Translations under genes and position numbers: made by a program | Notes under the pieces: generated by a model | What the model saw: the letters and a program-made list of their open reading frames with translations, nothing else | Databases searched by the model: none | What the model was told of the DNA's origin: nothing | Assembly (NCBI GenBank): GCA_032622095.1 | Contig: CP136061.1 | Coordinates: 91,861,845-91,925,844 of the forward strand | Reading direction: 5' to 3' | DNA: 64,000 nucleotides | From: Siphonodentalium dalli | Lineage: Eukaryota > Mollusca > Scaphopoda > Gadilida > Siphonodentaliidae | Shown here: in pieces, positions 7,314-16,937 of the stretch | How the letters are laid out: every line of letters begins with the position of its first letter | Numbering within the stretch: the first letter of the stretch is position 1

Positions 7314-10300
7314 GAAATGGAAACTGATGAGGCAGAAAGTGAAGAGAGCGATATGGAAACTGATGAGGCAGAAAGTGAAGAGAGCGATATGGAAACTGAT
7401 GAGGCAGAAAGTGAAGAGAGCGATATGGAAACTGATGGAGGCGAAAGTGAAGAAAGTTCTAGTGATGGTCAGATTGGACGCGGTCGAAGACAGAATAGAG
7501 AAATTGGTGGGAAGAGAAAGAGAAGTCTGGCTAGAGAGCGTGTTGTGTTCAATCCAACAAAATATTTCAAATTGGAGCTGAACTCGGAGAAATTTTCCAG
7601 AAAATTTAAATCAGCATCACGACAATTTGGTGTGAAATTCGAGAAATTTACAGATCCAATCGAAAACATTCCAGAGATATTTGAGAAGTTGACAGAAGAA
7701 TTGAAACAGAAATGTTCAGCAAATGAGAAGACAAGAATCAGAGTTACGATAAATCATCCAGGACTTGATATGAACATTTTCATTCCATTCACAAAAGCCA
7801 GTGAATTGAATGGTGAGACACTCATGGATAATATTCAAAATGTGGTTCAATCAAATGCAGACTTTACAATTCATGACGGTGCACTCAATTTCGAAATCTT
7901 CGTTACAGATATTCCGGAAGGTGGTACACGACACTCACTACATTATGGACCATTTGCAGACAAGAACAAGCTTACAAAAGTGAAAAGAAGTATTGTCCGG
8001 ATTGAAAATGCTGATGATGTTATGTGTATGGCAAGATCTATTGTCGTCGGAATGTGTAAGGCAGATAGTGATGGATCTGCGTGCTGGTCAAAGAAATGGA
8101 AAAGAATAAGACAATCAATATACACAGCACAAACAGATGCAGCAAAAAATCTACTCAACCGTGCTGGTATTCCACACGATACAGTTTGCAGTATCAATGA
8201 GTTCCACAAGATTCAAGAAATATTGTATCCAGAATATGTTGTGAAAATTCACAATGAATTTGCTGGCGCTGGATTTCTATTTGAACCTGCAGAAATGTGT
8301 TCGGAGAGCAAATGTGTACACATCTACTACAACAACAATCACTTCGACACCATAACATCAATCAAAGGATTTCTAGGCACCAGCTACTACTGCGAATTCT
8401 GTGACATTGGATTCAAAAGTCGTGGCGATCATCGATGCAGATTTGTTTGTGCATGCTGGTCATTGACACAGTGTAATTTCACAAATTTGGTGAAGTGTAG
8501 AACGTGTCGACGATCATTCAGAAGTAAATCTTGTTTCGACAACCATTTGAAGACGGAAGGAAAACAGAAAAGAAAAATATGTGATTTGGTTCAACTATGC
8601 AACATTTGTGATGAAGAATTTCTCATCAATAAATCAAACAGACATATATGTGCGGGGTTGAAGAAATGCAAACATTGCAAAGAAATCGTTGAAGCAGATC
8701 ACAGGTGCTACATTCCAAAATATGAATCACCGGAAAAGAAACCTGCAAAGATTCCATATGTATTCTTTGACTTTGAATGCAGACAAGACACAGGTGTTCA
8801 TATTCCAAACTTCTGTGTTGCACATACCGCTTGTGGAGATTGCATGTGCAAACCAATCGAAGAAAAATGTGAAACATGCGGACCGGATTCCAGAGAATTT
8901 GTATTCAAGGGTGACAACGTTTTAACAGACTTCACAAACTGGTTATTCCATCAAGATCACAAAGGATGTGTTGCAATAGCACATAATGCTCAGGGATACG
9001 ATGCACAGTTTCTACTTCAAGCACTCATACAAAGTGGAATTCATAAACCAGAACTGATCATGAATGGAAACAAAATTCTCAGTTTAAAATGCAACAGCGT
9101 GAAAGTTATTGATTCTCTGAGTTTTCTGATGATGCTGCTTTCAAAATTTCCACAAACTTTTCAGCTGAATGAGATGGCAAAAGGACACTTTCCACATTGG
9201 GCGAATTCACCAAAGTTTCAAAATTACATTGGACCTTACTTGGCTTGTGATTACTACAAACCAGATATGATGAGCGTGGAAAATCAAGAGAAATTCTTTG
9301 AATGGTACAATGAGAAAATAGAAAATTATGCGATATTCAACTTCCAAGAAGAGATAGAGAAGTACTGCAAATCAGACGTGGATATTCTTCGCCGTGGATG
9401 TGGAAAATTCAGGAAATACATATTGGAAACAGAACAGATTGACCCGTTCATTGAGTCAATAACATTGGCACAAGTTTGCAATTTGGCATGGAGGAAGAAT
9501 TCAATGCCAGAGAAAACAATTGGAATCATTCCAGATGGTGGATACCCATGTGCTAAAAACTATTCCATGAAAGCGATACGTTGGCTTCAACATATATCAT
9601 TGTCACGTATGATAACAATCAAGCATGCTTTGAATGGAGGAGAAATCAAGATTGGTGGACACTACGTCGATGGATATGAGGAAGCCACAAGAACAGTTTT
9701 TGAGATGAATGGATGTCTGTTTCATGGATGTCCAAAATGTTACAACAACAGACAATACAAGAATCCCTATACGATGCTCACCATGGAAGAATTATATACA
9801 AGAACCCAACAGAAGAAAGATGAACTGGAAAGTCTTGGTTACAGAGTTGAATCAATTTGGGAGCATCAGATCGACGAAAGAATGAAATCGGATGTGAAAT
9901 TCAAACAACAAATGGAATCTTTCTACAAACATCGAGACCCCATTTTGCCAAGAGAAGCATTGTTTGGTGGACGTACAAATGCCATCAAATTGTACGAGGA
10001 AATTGATCAAGATTCCACAAAAGAAATCAAGTTCATCGATGTGTGTTCGTTGTATCCATTTTGCAACAAATATAAATTCTACCCTGTTGGACATCCAGAA
10101 ATTTTGAGCCAAGAGCAGATCGATCAAGAACACATTAGAGACTATGCGGGGCTTGTTAAATGTACAATTTTACCACCATCGAAATTGTATATTCCAGTTC
10201 TACCGATTCATTGTAACAAGAAAATGGTTTTTACTCTGTGCAACACTTGTGCCATCAATGAGAACGAGGCATGTAACCATTCAGAAGAAGATCGAGCTAT

Positions 10301-11291
10301 AACCGGAGTGTGGACCACGCCAGAATTATTCAAAGCAATGGATGTTGGCTACAAAATACTTGATGTGTACCAAATTTGGCATTGGACAGATTGGACAGAT
10401 GAAATATACAAATCCTATATCGATAAACATCTAAAGATCAAACAGGAATGTAGTGGTTATCCATTTGGTGTTGAGACAGAAGAACAGAAACAAAAGTTTG
10501 TACAGGATTATTATGCAGCTGAGGGTATAAAATTGGAGAACATCGAGAAGAATCCAGGAAAACGTCAAATATCTAAAATTATGATTAATTGTATATGGGG
10601 TAAGAATGCACAAAGAAATCTTATGTCAAAAACAGAGTATGTGGATAAACCATCACGTTATTTTGAATTGCTTACTAGTAACAATATAATTGTTCAAAAT
10701 GTTACACTTCTTGATGGTGACAAATTCATTCTGGTAAATTATGTTGACATCTTAGATAATATTGAACCTCATCATTCAGCAAATGTTGTTGTTGCTTCTT
10801 TTGTTACAGCGTATGCAAGATTACAATTGTATAAAGTTTTAGAAAAACTTGGAGATAGAGTGCTGTATTTTGATACAGACAGCTGTATGTATGTCAGTGA
10901 TCCATCAAAGAAGAACATCAAAACTATCGAAGGAAGATTGGGGAAATGGAGCGACGAACATCCAGATGCAAAGATTGTCAAATTTGTTGGACTTGGGCCA
11001 AAGAACTACGGATATGAATACATCAAAGATGGGAGAAGATACACCAAATGTAAGGTAAAAGGTATCACTCTTGATTACAGCACAAGTCAAAAAGTTAATT
11101 TTGAAACAATGGTACAATGTGTTAATGATCGTGAAAATTTCAAAACTGTTGTTGAGTATCCTTCCAGAATTAAAAGACAAAAGAACCATCAATTGATTAG
11201 TGAGTGTCAAACCAAAACTTTCAGATCGGTGTACACAAAACGAAAACTCGTCAATGGTATTCATACATACCCATACGGATGGAGATGTTGA
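7218..11291 (+). CDS. Protein-primed family B DNA polymerase (Polinton pPolB)
   Basis: 1357 residues; it replicates the element by protein priming. The N-terminal ~80 residues are an NLS-like basic patch followed by four 12-residue acidic repeats. A Cys/His-rich zinc-binding stretch is at ~391-500. The 3'-5' exonuclease motifs are Exo I DFE (Asp518, Glu520), Exo II N-A-Q-G-Y-D (Asn590-Asp595) and Exo III Y-C-K-S-D (Tyr716, Asp720). The polymerase motifs are A, D-V-C-S-L-Y-P (Asp941), B, K-I-M-I-N-C-I-W-G-K (from Lys1120), and C, Y-F-D-T-D-S (Asp1219, Asp1221). A K-x-K-G-I segment follows. All catalytic residues are present. ATG 7218 lies 100 nt after the TATA box in the shared divergent promoter. 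The next gene begins 17 nt after the stop. Confidence 0.96.
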   Translation: MFKRIKRPVSDDSASEEDIVRKRPRPAVIEESEMETDEAESEESDMETDEAESEESDMETDEAESEESDMETDGGESEESSSDGQIGRGRRQNREIGGKRKRSLARERVVFNPTKYFKLELNSEKFSRKFKSASRQFGVKFEKFTDPIENIPEIFEKLTEELKQKCSANEKTRIRVTINHPGLDMNIFIPFTKASELNGETLMDNIQNVVQSNADFTIHDGALNFEIFVTDIPEGGTRHSLHYGPFADKNKLTKVKRSIVRIENADDVMCMARSIVVGMCKADSDGSACWSKKWKRIRQSIYTAQTDAAKNLLNRAGIPHDTVCSINEFHKIQEILYPEYVVKIHNEFAGAGFLFEPAEMCSESKCVHIYYNNNHFDTITSIKGFLGTSYYCEFCDIGFKSRGDHRCRFVCACWSLTQCNFTNLVKCRTCRRSFRSKSCFDNHLKTEGKQKRKICDLVQLCNICDEEFLINKSNRHICAGLKKCKHCKEIVEADHRCYIPKYESPEKKPAKIPYVFFDFECRQDTGVHIPNFCVAHTACGDCMCKPIEEKCETCGPDSREFVFKGDNVLTDFTNWLFHQDHKGCVAIAHNAQGYDAQFLLQALIQSGIHKPELIMNGNKILSLKCNSVKVIDSLSFLMMLLSKFPQTFQLNEMAKGHFPHWANSPKFQNYIGPYLACDYYKPDMMSVENQEKFFEWYNEKIENYAIFNFQEEIEKYCKSDVDILRRGCGKFRKYILETEQIDPFIESITLAQVCNLAWRKNSMPEKTIGIIPDGGYPCAKNYSMKAIRWLQHISLSRMITIKHALNGGEIKIGGHYVDGYEEATRTVFEMNGCLFHGCPKCYNNRQYKNPYTMLTMEELYTRTQQKKDELESLGYRVESIWEHQIDERMKSDVKFKQQMESFYKHRDPILPREALFGGRTNAIKLYEEIDQDSTKEIKFIDVCSLYPFCNKYKFYPVGHPEILSQEQIDQEHIRDYAGLVKCTILPPSKLYIPVLPIHCNKKMVFTLCNTCAINENEACNHSEEDRAITGVWTTPELFKAMDVGYKILDVYQIWHWTDWTDEIYKSYIDKHLKIKQECSGYPFGVETEEQKQKFVQDYYAAEGIKLENIEKNPGKRQISKIMINCIWGKNAQRNLMSKTEYVDKPSRYFELLTSNNIIVQNVTLLDGDKFILVNYVDILDNIEPHHSANVVVASFVTAYARLQLYKVLEKLGDRVLYFDTDSCMYVSDPSKKNIKTIEGRLGKWSDEHPDAKIVKFVGLGPKNYGYEYIKDGRRYTKCKVKGITLDYSTSQKVNFETMVQCVNDRENFKTVVEYPSRIKRQKNHQLISECQTKTFRSVYTKRKLVNGIHTYPYGWRC
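7314..7457 (+). repeat. Four 36-bp coding repeats in pPolB
   Basis: Four tandem 36-bp units encode an acidic 12-mer (D/E-METDEAESEES); the last unit has drifted (METDGGESEESS). They begin at the nucleotide following the inverted duplication. Confidence 0.9.
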
Positions 11292-11307
11292 GTCATTTCA
11301 TGTCAAG

Positions 11308-11904
11308 ATGTTGGCAGGAGTAGTACCTCCAGAAATTGCTGAGAAGATTTATGGATATTTGGTGGCACAGTCAACGCTTATTCCAGAGATAAAGAAGGAA
11401 TTACAAGAAGTCTGGTTTGAAAGAGAAAAGAAAGCAATACTACGATGCTGTGATGTCGGCGAATGTTTACAGAGATTGGCCTATCTTGAGTCAAGTATAT
11501 CTTCTCATTTCTCTCAAAAATATATTGAATCATTTATTAAATTCAAAACATTTTTTCTCATTGAAAAAATATCTGATTTTTGGACATTTGGTGGTGATCA
11601 ACACCATTTAGATATAGATTTAGGAACTTTTGATGAACATGACTATATTCATTATACAAAGTATGAAGATCATTTTCCTCTTGCTGGGGGAACTTTTGAA
11701 TCAGATCCTAGGATCTATGGGTATTTGTTAACAAAAACAATGTCAACATATGCAAAAATTCAAAACATTTTGGGGGATGATTTTTTTATTTACAGAACAA
11801 AGTACAGAAGAATAGAAGACTATGATAATTGGATTATTGAAATGTATGGAAATGTTTACAGCTTTGGAGATTTCTCTTTAAGAACTAAATTCACACGTCG
11901 TTAA
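11308..11904 (+). CDS. Conserved-position Polinton protein of unknown role, 198 aa
   Basis: The frame is open from 11200, overlapping the polymerase end, but Met at 11308 (MLAGVVPPEIAEKIYGYL) lies 17 nt after the polymerase stop and is the likelier start. The first ~18 residues look like an F-box-type helix (L/V-P-P-E-I-x-x-K-I-x-x-Y-L), which could recruit a ubiquitin ligase; this is a weak resemblance. The rest is rich in aromatic and acidic residues (FDEHDYIHYTKYEDHF) and unrecognised. It lies between the polymerase and the packaging ATPase in a head-to-tail series. Confidence 0.7.
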   Translation: MLAGVVPPEIAEKIYGYLVAQSTLIPEIKKELQEVWFEREKKAILRCCDVGECLQRLAYLESSISSHFSQKYIESFIKFKTFFLIEKISDFWTFGGDQHHLDIDLGTFDEHDYIHYTKYEDHFPLAGGTFESDPRIYGYLLTKTMSTYAKIQNILGDDFFIYRTKYRRIEDYDNWIIEMYGNVYSFGDFSLRTKFTRR

Positions 11905-11937
11905 GTTCACTCTCTGATTAGACATCAAAGTGACAAC

Positions 11938-12588
11938 ATGGAAGAATCTTTACTTTTCCAACATCCGTGTAATTTCTTTATCAGCGGACCTAGTGGATCA
12001 GGTAAAACAGAATTTGTTAAAAAAGTTATTGAATTTAAACACGATTTATTCCAAACACCACCAAAGAAAATAGTTTGGTGTTACAAAGAATGGCAAGACA
12101 CATACAATCGTATAAAAGAAATTGATAACGTTAAGTTTATCGATGGTATTCCAGACGATGATGAGGAAATTGTATCAGATAAATCATTTCCTCATCTTGT
12201 TGTTTTCGATGACATGATGGGGGAACAAGATGAAGACAAAATAATGCTTTGGTTTACTAGAAAAGGTCATCATCGAAATGCTTCAATAATTTACATTACT
12301 CAAAACATGTTCCAAAAATCAAAAAGTAGCAGAACTATAAGTTTGAATGCACACTACATGGTTTTATTTCAAAGCGTTCGAGATAAAAATCAAATAAAAG
12401 TTTTGGCTCATCAAATGCAAACCAATCATTTGAAACAAGCATACGAAGATGCAACTTCAATAAATCATGGATATATTTTAGTAGATTTTCATCCTAGAAC
12501 AGAAAATTATTTGCGAATTAGAACTGATATTTTCCATAAATGGTTGACAGCTATTGACCGAGGTCCTGTCATATATTCAAAAGTATAA
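11938..12588 (+). CDS. FtsK/HerA-type genome-packaging ATPase
   Basis: 216 residues, the usual size for a Polinton ATPase related to poxvirus A32-like packaging ATPases. Walker A is G-P-S-G-S-G-K-T at residues 17-24 (Lys23). Walker B is HLVVFDDMM with Asp91 and Asp92. A sensor-like Gln is in IIYITQNMF. It probably pumps the element's DNA into capsids. ATG 11938 is 33 nt after the preceding stop; no earlier in-frame Met fits. Confidence 0.94.
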   Translation: MEESLLFQHPCNFFISGPSGSGKTEFVKKVIEFKHDLFQTPPKKIVWCYKEWQDTYNRIKEIDNVKFIDGIPDDDEEIVSDKSFPHLVVFDDMMGEQDEDKIMLWFTRKGHHRNASIIYITQNMFQKSKSSRTISLNAHYMVLFQSVRDKNQIKVLAHQMQTNHLKQAYEDATSINHGYILVDFHPRTENYLRIRTDIFHKWLTAIDRGPVIYSKV

Positions 12589-12622
12589 ATTCAGTTGTTG
12601 TTATTTTTTTCATTTTAGAACC

Positions 12623-13210
12623 ATGTCGTCCACCGAGATGATTAGTCGTGATGAACTGTCACAAATTATAAATTTCTTCACTTTTGCAGCTGAATTATTT
12701 CTTGAAAATGATTGGAAATTACCATCACAGACAAAAAAGTTTTTTCAGAGAAATAAAAATGTTCTTAAAAAAATCTCTGATCGATCAACTGATATGGAAA
12801 CAAAACGCAAATTAATTTTACAACGAGGTGGTAGTGGGTTTCTTGGAGGAGTTTTAATTAGAAGTCTTTTGAAAAATTCATTTGAACAAACTGGTAGACA
12901 ATCTAAAAGTAAATCAAAGGTTTCTCCAAAACGTTCAAAGATTACTCGGAAGCAAACACAACAAAGAGGTAATCAAAAAGAATCTAAACGTAAAACAAAG
13001 CTTTCTCTAAATCATTCAAAGTTTACACCGATGCAAACTCAACAAAATCAACATTCTAAATTTACACCTATACCTTCTCAGCAGAACCCTCAACATCAAC
13101 CGTTACAAAAAAAACCAGTTATTGATCTTGAATTTTCAAAATTTATGCCGTTGTCTGATGCATCGAAATCTGCATTCGAAGCTTTAGAATGGTTCAATCC
13201 GAAAAGATAA
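12623..13210 (+). CDS. Basic protein with RGG-glycine/hydrophobic motif
   Basis: 195 residues from ATG 12623 (MSSTEMISRDEL); the frame is open upstream only inside the ATPase gene. Residues ~1-60 look helical. A motif LQRGGSGFLGGVLIRSLL near residues 68-85 resembles the glycine/hydrophobic segment in small Polinton and adenovirus capsid-associated proteins. The C-terminal half is Ser/Lys/Gln-rich with repeated units (three variants of HSKFTP-x-x-x-QQ). A DNA-condensing or capsid-lining role is plausible but is inference. It shares the Q-[RK]-G-G motif with the next gene. Confidence 0.7.
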   Translation: MSSTEMISRDELSQIINFFTFAAELFLENDWKLPSQTKKFFQRNKNVLKKISDRSTDMETKRKLILQRGGSGFLGGVLIRSLLKNSFEQTGRQSKSKSKVSPKRSKITRKQTQQRGNQKESKRKTKLSLNHSKFTPMQTQQNQHSKFTPIPSQQNPQHQPLQKKPVIDLEFSKFMPLSDASKSAFEALEWFNPKR

Positions 13211-13266
13211 AAGATGAAACATATAATTTTTCTGCTCATTTTGAGACAACTACTTAGACTGTGAAG

Positions 13267-13629
13267 ATGCCTTCAAAAACTAAGAGCCGGAAAGCACCGC
13301 TGATAAAAAAATATGGTGAGTTGATTGTTGCAATGAGTAAAGTTCCATCTGCATATAAAAAGAAAATGATCAACGATGCTCCGAAACAAGTGATGGATTG
13401 CATTTCAGAATGTTGTCAAAATCTTTTAAAAGGTAATGTAAAACTGAATGAAGCTCAGAACCGCAAGTTACATTCGAAGCGTAAACATATCAGATATCTT
13501 GCAGACAAGAACAAACCTTTGCAACAAAAGAAGAAAATTTTGAATCAAAAAGGTGGCTTTTTACCATTATTATTTCTTGCTCCATTGATTAGCAAAACAT
13601 TAGGTGCAGTTGTTAAAAATATTTTGTAA
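13267..13629 (+). CDS. Small basic protein with C-terminal hydrophobic segment
   Basis: 120 residues starting MPSKTKSRKAPL at ATG 13267 (the open frame extends only two codons upstream, to a GTG). The middle is strongly basic (NRKLHSKRKHIRYLADKNK). The C-terminus, after NQKGG, is a hydrophobic stretch FLPLLFLAPLISKTLGAVV, long enough to enter a membrane. Similar small basic proteins with a GG-preceded hydrophobic segment recur in Polintons and are often compared with adenovirus core or membrane-lytic proteins. That comparison is an inference here. Confidence 0.7.
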   Translation: MPSKTKSRKAPLIKKYGELIVAMSKVPSAYKKKMINDAPKQVMDCISECCQNLLKGNVKLNEAQNRKLHSKRKHIRYLADKNKPLQQKKKILNQKGGFLPLLFLAPLISKTLGAVVKNIL

Positions 13630-13649
13630 AAACTAAATCTCAAATAAAT

Positions 13650-14357
13650 ATGAAGAAAATGGTTATTGTACCATTCAGAATGTTGGAAGATTTCAAACAA
13701 TGGGAAATGTCAGAAATGAATAAACCTCAATTACCTCCTGATCCTGCAATTTCAAATGTTTCAGATTCTTACAAAGAATTGAAATCAGTTTATGATAAAA
13801 ATATTTCTGAATCAGAAAAGTCACAGTTATTTGGAGAAAATTTGTACAAATTGAAAACTTCACAAAAATCTTTAAATTCAAAATTCAGATTACCTGAACA
13901 AAAGTTATCTGAAAACTTTGGGAAAATGAGTGACCATATATTGGAAAGTGTGCCATCTAAATTTCGTGGTAAAGCACAACAAATTTTATCATTGTTGTCA
14001 ACTAATCCTAAACTTAGATGGGATGATCGTGGACAATTAATTTATGGAACAGAAACAGTTACTGGATCAAATATAATTGATTTGATAAACGATGTTGTTC
14101 GTCACCGAAAAGGTTTTAACCCAGTTGGTTATGAAACATTCCTACGTGGATTGGGGGAACTTAATATACCACAAGATTATGTAGGTAACAGGGATCGATG
14201 GCTGTGGATGCAAAGACATTTAAAAGGTCACACTGGTGATGAGTTTCATACACCTCATGCAACTCCTATCAGTGGCAAGTCAAGAAAACGTTCAGTTGAT
14301 ATTTTAACACCAGAAACCAGAAAAACTATTTTGAAAGGATGGTCCTCACTTACATAA
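13650..14357 (+). CDS. Conserved Polinton protein upstream of integrase, 235 aa
   Basis: ATG 13650 lies 20 nt after the preceding stop. The recognisable part is the C-terminal half: TNPKLRWDDRGQLIYG, then GSNIIDLINDVVRHRK, then FNPVGYETFLRGLGELN. I associate this pattern with an uncharacterised protein commonly encoded beside the integrase in invertebrate Mavericks. The N-terminal ~100 residues look coiled and variable. The gene overlaps the integrase start by 19 nt (14339-14357), so the two are probably co-expressed. No catalytic motif seen. Confidence 0.72.
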   Translation: MKKMVIVPFRMLEDFKQWEMSEMNKPQLPPDPAISNVSDSYKELKSVYDKNISESEKSQLFGENLYKLKTSQKSLNSKFRLPEQKLSENFGKMSDHILESVPSKFRGKAQQILSLLSTNPKLRWDDRGQLIYGTETVTGSNIIDLINDVVRHRKGFNPVGYETFLRGLGELNIPQDYVGNRDRWLWMQRHLKGHTGDEFHTPHATPISGKSRKRSVDILTPETRKTILKGWSSLT

Positions 14358-15433
14358 AATTTGACAAACTTCTAACTGAAATTTACTACAATCCAAAAGA
14401 AGTTGGTGGTTTCAGTGGAGCAAATCAACTTTTTAAAAATGCAAAAGAAACAAATAACAAAATTAAACTTTCAGATGTTAAAAAATGGTTACAATGGCAA
14501 AAAACATATACTTTGCACAAACCAATTGTTCGGAAATTTCGCAGACGTAAAACTATTGTTGCAGGAATTGATATTCAGTGGCAAGCTGATCTGGCAGATT
14601 TGCAAACTTTGCAAAAGCACAATGACAATTACAGATATTTACTTTGTGTTATTGATGTGTTCTCAAAATTTGCATGGGTTGAAAAAATTAAAGATAAAAC
14701 TGGTAAAACTTTAGTTAAAACATTTCAGAAAATTCTAAAATCATCAAAACGAAAACCAGCTTCATTTCAATCTGACAAAGGTTCAGAATTCAAAAATAAA
14801 TTATTTTTACAATTTTTGAAATCTAAGAAAATTCATTTTTTCACAACAGAGAATCCAGAGACAAAAGCAAGTATAGTTGAACGTTTTCAACGGACATTGA
14901 AAACAAAGATGTGGAAATATTTTACACATAATCAAACTTTGAAATACGTTGATGTTTTGCACGATTTTGTGAATTCTTACAACAAAAGTTTTCATAGAAG
15001 TATTAAGATGGCACCAGTTTTAGTAACTCGAGAAAATGAAATTGAAGTTTCCAGAAATCTTTATGGAAAGTTAAAAACGAAAAAAGATAAGATGTTGAAA
15101 GTTGGAGATTTTGTTAGAATAAATAAAACAAAGAGAACTTTTGATAAAGGATATCTTCCAAATTGGACAAAAGAAATTTTCAAAATTAGTAGAGTTTGTA
15201 AAAGTACACCATTAACTTACAAATTAGTAGATTTAGATGGTGAAAACATCGCAGGATCATTTTATGGTAAAGAAATTCAACATATAAAAGATAATAAAGT
15301 TTACGAAATTGAATCAGTTGTTGGTAAACGTTCAAGAAAAGTTGCTGGTAAATCAGTTAGAGAAATTAAAGTTCATTGGGCTGGTTATCCTAAAAAATTT
15401 GACAGTTGGATACCTGCCACAAATTTGGTATAA
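14339..15433 (+). CDS. rve-family integrase with chromodomain-like tail
   Basis: 364 residues. It catalyses insertion of the element's ends, giving the 6-bp duplication. The RNase H-fold catalytic acids are Asp84 (WQADLADL; Asp87 is the alternative), Asp146 (FQSDKGSEF) and Glu181 (SIVERFQRTL), with 34 residues between the last two. NSYNKSFHRSI at ~212-222 is typical of the C-terminal part of the core. Residues ~326-361 (VHWAGYPKKFDSWIP) resemble a chromodomain, which could steer integration to modified chromatin. The N-terminal part lacks an obvious HHCC finger, as usual in Polintons. The start overlaps the preceding gene. Confidence 0.94.
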   Translation: MVLTYIKFDKLLTEIYYNPKEVGGFSGANQLFKNAKETNNKIKLSDVKKWLQWQKTYTLHKPIVRKFRRRKTIVAGIDIQWQADLADLQTLQKHNDNYRYLLCVIDVFSKFAWVEKIKDKTGKTLVKTFQKILKSSKRKPASFQSDKGSEFKNKLFLQFLKSKKIHFFTTENPETKASIVERFQRTLKTKMWKYFTHNQTLKYVDVLHDFVNSYNKSFHRSIKMAPVLVTRENEIEVSRNLYGKLKTKKDKMLKVGDFVRINKTKRTFDKGYLPNWTKEIFKISRVCKSTPLTYKLVDLDGENIAGSFYGKEIQHIKDNKVYEIESVVGKRSRKVAGKSVREIKVHWAGYPKKFDSWIPATNLV

Positions 15434-15443
15434 AACTTTTAAC

Positions 15444-15707
15444 ATGTCTCAAAATGGTTCAGTTGGTCTCGATGCTCCATCACAATTTCAAATCTGTGGA
15501 GAAAAAATTGCAAAAAATCAAGTAACATATTTTACACAAATTATTATAATTGTTGGTATAATCGCTACAGCAATTGTTCATTTAAGTTTACAAAGTGAAA
15601 ATAACGAACTGTGGTTAATTTTACTCAGTAGTTCTTTGGGGTACATTTTACCAACACCGCGTTTGAAATATTTGAAAAATCAGTCGGCAGAAATTTTGAA
15701 AGTATGA
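15444..15707 (+). CDS. Small two-helix membrane protein, 87 aa
   Basis: ATG 15444 (MSQNGSVGLDAPSQF) is 10 nt after the integrase stop; the longer open frame upstream overlaps the integrase. Two hydrophobic segments are visible: FTQIIIIVGIIATAIVHLSL and LWLILLSSSLGYIL. Small membrane proteins at this position are frequent in Polintons. They could belong to an internal membrane or to host-membrane remodelling, but the role is unknown. The stop overlaps the ATG of the next gene (ATGA). Confidence 0.75.
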   Translation: MSQNGSVGLDAPSQFQICGEKIAKNQVTYFTQIIIIVGIIATAIVHLSLQSENNELWLILLSSSLGYILPTPRLKYLKNQSAEILKV

Positions 15708-16555
15708 ATCCTTTCTACATTACAATTCCGAGCGACAGTTCGATGGTAATGTATCCAAACAATACTCAATGTTGTTTTACTGTACAATTACCAAAACCAG
15801 TTCAAATTGATAAAGAAAAATGGGAAGTTGCATTAGCCGAACTGATAACACCTTCAGAAACATACAATGTTACAGGGGATTCGTGTAAATTCAATTTGAT
15901 TACAACTGATGCAATATTACTGTCTGTTCTTCAAAATCGTTTTGAAGAAAAGATATTTAAGAGACCTGATGGCGTTCATGCACTTGAAATACAGATACAA
16001 AATGGTTCGTATACCTCTGCGACAGATTTAGTTGATACAATGCAAGATGTAATTGATAAAACACTTGGAGAAGCAATGCAAAACGAATACGGATTTCACA
16101 TCGGGTACTCAAAAGGTACAAAACGTGTGAAAATTATTCGCAAGAGTTTAAGTAACACAAAACTAGGAATTGAATTACCACAATGTCTTTTGCACAAGTT
16201 GGGTTACAAAACTGAAAACGCTTCTGAAGATTTTTATTCAAATAATAGATTTCCGTTTGGTGTAGATTTGAATGTTGGTCATAATCTAATGTTTGTTTAT
16301 TCTGATATTGCCGATTACACATTTGTTGGAAATGTTGAAGTACAAATTTTACGAGTTGTTTCTTTCAGAAGTAAAAGAGATATCGACGGATTACATGTAA
16401 AACATGAATTTTTAAATTTACATTATGTTCCAGTTTCAAAGTCATACTTTGACAAAATTAGTGTAAATATAAGTGGCGACACAGGAAAATCAATTCAGTT
16501 TATCGGTGGTAAGTCTTTGGTGAAGCTACATTTCAGAAAACGAGAGGAGTTCTAA
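15704..16555 (+). CDS. Penton-like minor capsid protein (single jelly-roll)
   Basis: 283 residues. The opening FYITIPSDSSMVMYPNNT, followed by a strand-rich segment with WEVALAEL, is the familiar start of the Polinton minor capsid protein, assigned as the vertex (penton) subunit of the predicted icosahedral capsid. A second signature is IELPQCLLHKLGYKTEN and the later HNLMFVYSDIADYTFVGN. It sits three genes before the major capsid protein, in standard Polinton neighbourhood, and overlaps the preceding small gene by four nucleotides. Confidence 0.9.
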   Translation: MNPFYITIPSDSSMVMYPNNTQCCFTVQLPKPVQIDKEKWEVALAELITPSETYNVTGDSCKFNLITTDAILLSVLQNRFEEKIFKRPDGVHALEIQIQNGSYTSATDLVDTMQDVIDKTLGEAMQNEYGFHIGYSKGTKRVKIIRKSLSNTKLGIELPQCLLHKLGYKTENASEDFYSNNRFPFGVDLNVGHNLMFVYSDIADYTFVGNVEVQILRVVSFRSKRDIDGLHVKHEFLNLHYVPVSKSYFDKISVNISGDTGKSIQFIGGKSLVKLHFRKREEF

Positions 16556-16560
16556 AAACA

Positions 16561-16935
16561 ATGTTCCCCGTGTATAGAGGCGTACCACGGCAATATGGTA
16601 ATGGTATTGGTTCAATTTTCAAATCAGTTATGAGATCTGCTATACCATTTCTAAAACCGCTTGGTCGGACAGCTTTACAACTTGCGAAAAAACACACTTT
16701 TGGTGTTGCAGATGAAATTATTAATCAAGGTAAAAGTCCGAAAGAAGCGTTGATGTCTGAAGGTAAAAAAGCTTTAAAATCTTTTGGCACACAAGCTAAA
16801 AATCAAATTTTGAACTCGAGAAAAAAACCTAGAAAAAGAGTAGCGACTTCAAAAATGAATCATTCAGCTGTCAAACGCCGAAAAAGTCAGTCGAAAAATC
16901 ATCCTAGCAGTCGAGCTCTTGATATTTTTGATTAA
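16561..16935 (+). CDS. Basic capsid-associated protein (pVI-like)
   Basis: 124 residues. The N-terminus MFPVYRGVPRQYGNGIGSIF and the amphipathic segment MRSAIPFLKPLGRTAL are typical of the small protein encoded just before the Polinton major capsid protein. It continues GVADEIINQGKSPKEA and ends in a very basic tail (NSRKKPRKRV, VKRRKSQSK). By analogy with adenovirus pVI it may link capsid and genome or disrupt membranes; that is inference. The gap to the upstream gene is 5 nt and to the downstream gene 2 nt. Confidence 0.82.
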   Translation: MFPVYRGVPRQYGNGIGSIFKSVMRSAIPFLKPLGRTALQLAKKHTFGVADEIINQGKSPKEALMSEGKKALKSFGTQAKNQILNSRKKPRKRVATSKMNHSAVKRRKSQSKNHPSSRALDIFD

Positions 16936-16937
16936 TC

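Noticed and set aside
7129-7581. 150-codon frame overlapping the polymerase start
   Set aside because: Out-of-frame shadow that begins in the promoter hairpin and reads the 36-bp repeats in another frame.
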